Assembly: GCF_015751785.1 (NCBI RefSeq)
Contig: NZ_JADOTY010000001.1
Location: forward strand, 5,456,001-5,520,000
From: Micromonospora vinacea
GTDB lineage: Bacteria; Actinomycetota; Actinomycetes; Mycobacteriales; Micromonosporaceae
Reading direction: 5' to 3'
DNA: 64,000 bases
Shown: positions 63,532 through 64,000 of the stretch, in pieces
Numbering within the stretch: position 1 is the stretch's first letter
How the letters are laid out: the number at the start of each line of letters is the position of its first letter
Made by a program: the position numbers and the translations under genes
The notes under the pieces: model-generated
Told to the model about the DNA's origin: nothing
The model's database searches: none
The model's input: the letters and a program-made list of their open reading frames with translations, nothing else

Positions 63532-64000
63532 ATGTTCTCCGTAGAGGAACGCGACCTGATCCAGCGGCGGCTGCTGCACCTGGCGGAACAAGATCCCGCT
63601 GTCGTCGCCGCCGCGATCACCGGCTCGCACGCCACAAACGATGAGGATCGCTGGTCGGACATCGATCTGGCCTTCGGGATCAGCGGTCCGCTCGACGCCG
63701 TCCTGCAACGCTGGACCCAACAGATGTATCAGGACTTCACGGCGGTCCACCACTGGGATCTGAGGTCCGGGTCTGCGATCTACCGGGTGTTCCTGCTGCC
63801 TCGCTGCCTGGAAGTCGACCTCTCGTTCAGCCCGGAGGCCGAGTTCGGGGCGCGCGGCCCGAGTTGGCGACTCATATTCGGGCGATCCACTGCACCCCCA
63901 GCTCCCGCGCCGAGCGGCCACGACGAGATGGCCGGCCTGGCATGGCACCACGCGCTACACGCAAGGATCAGCATCGAACGAGGCAGATACTGGCAAGCGG
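63532..64000 (+). CDS. Nucleotidyltransferase domain protein, cut by window edge
   Basis: ATG 63532 opens a frame that stays open to base 64000 (156 codons shown). TGSHATNDEDRWSDIDLAFG (about 31-50) is a variant of the Pol-beta-type GS-x10-DxD motif, and LEVDLSFS holds the third acidic residue. It resembles aminoglycoside nucleotidyltransferase-like proteins that add a nucleotide to small molecules. RGPSWRLIFG and the following helices fit a C-terminal HEPN-like part. The C-terminus is outside the window. The ribosome site is weak. Confidence 0.85.
   Translation, partial: MFSVEERDLIQRRLLHLAEQDPAVVAAAITGSHATNDEDRWSDIDLAFGISGPLDAVLQRWTQQMYQDFTAVHHWDLRSGSAIYRVFLLPRCLEVDLSFSPEAEFGARGPSWRLIFGRSTAPPAPAPSGHDEMAGLAWHHALHARISIERGRYWQA

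Overview
The window is high-GC actinobacterial DNA, most probably from a Micromonospora or another Micromonosporaceae member. The basis is codon use (almost every third position is G or C), frequent GTG/TTG starts, the gene families present (XRE/DUF397 pairs, tandem LtrA proteins, OFA-type transporter with a tiny partner, DUF6069, AidB-like acyl-CoA dehydrogenase) and short palindromic intergenic repeats. I identified no rRNA, tRNA or CRISPR. The genus is an inference from recognised families, not from a marker gene.

Region by region: 1-4.6 kb has secreted or lipid-anchored proteins, an alpha/beta hydrolase and an exported GH20 beta-N-acetylhexosaminidase. 4.8-10.8 kb holds zwf (glucose-6-phosphate dehydrogenase), an OFA-type MFS transporter with a 41-aa membrane partner, an SDR reductase, a patatin-like lipase, a Bcp-type peroxiredoxin and a conserved coiled-coil-ended protein. 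10.8-17.6 kb has a divergent MarR pair with tandem palindromic operators, an Eis-like acetyltransferase, an arginase-family hydrolase, cydAB (cytochrome bd oxidase) with a compound palindrome upstream, and a PlsC-like acyltransferase. 17.6-24.4 kb has AraC and MarR regulators divergent from esterases, a GDPD phosphodiesterase, a UMF1-type MFS protein and thymidine kinase. 24.4-32 kb has a minus-strand LtrA-LtrA cluster, an AidB-like acyl-CoA dehydrogenase, a PQQ-like beta-propeller protein, a luciferase-family oxidoreductase, and VOC and RidA proteins. 32-39.7 kb contains a tyrosine recombinase, Hsp20 with a HAIR-like (HspR) site, a broken stretch with an ABC-F remnant and repeats, three regulator neighbourhoods and an XRE/DUF397 cluster. 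39.8-50.1 kb carries a two-gene membrane system, GNATs, peptidase E, DinB, aldo-keto reductase, a glycosyltransferase-39-like membrane enzyme, an Rrf2 regulator divergent from an NAD-binding oxidoreductase, and an MFS exporter.

50.2-55.8 kb is the accessory core. A LysR regulator gene divergent from the MFS exporter is split: its first 13-14 codons are at 50195 and its effector domain resumes at about 55237, with about 5 kb of foreign or degraded DNA between. That DNA holds a HAD hydrolase remnant with an internal amber codon, a NUDIX hydrolase, a carbon-nitrogen hydrolase, a Tn3 transposase remnant, conjugative-element-like fragments, an intact 471-aa HTH plus beta-sandwich protein, a recombinase-core-like inverted repeat, and a tyrosine integrase interrupted by two TAG codons. 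55.9-64 kb returns to ordinary regulation/enzyme sets: ArsR-SRPBCC-RibD-like reductase, an HNH-like protein, an ArsR-ArsC fusion with a VOC protein, a TetR/FAD-monooxygenase pair around a perfect palindrome, an S9 peptidase and a nucleotidyltransferase cut by the window edge.

A recurring design is a one-component regulator transcribed away from the enzyme or transporter it probably controls, with a visible palindrome in the shared intergenic DNA (11.3, 20.8, 36.9, 47.3, 50.1 and 60.7 kb). The most unusual items are the split LysR locus with its integrase/core-site remnant, the HTH/beta-sandwich protein whose C-terminal pattern recurs in a membrane-anchored protein at 41-42 kb, and the family of long intergenic inverted repeats.
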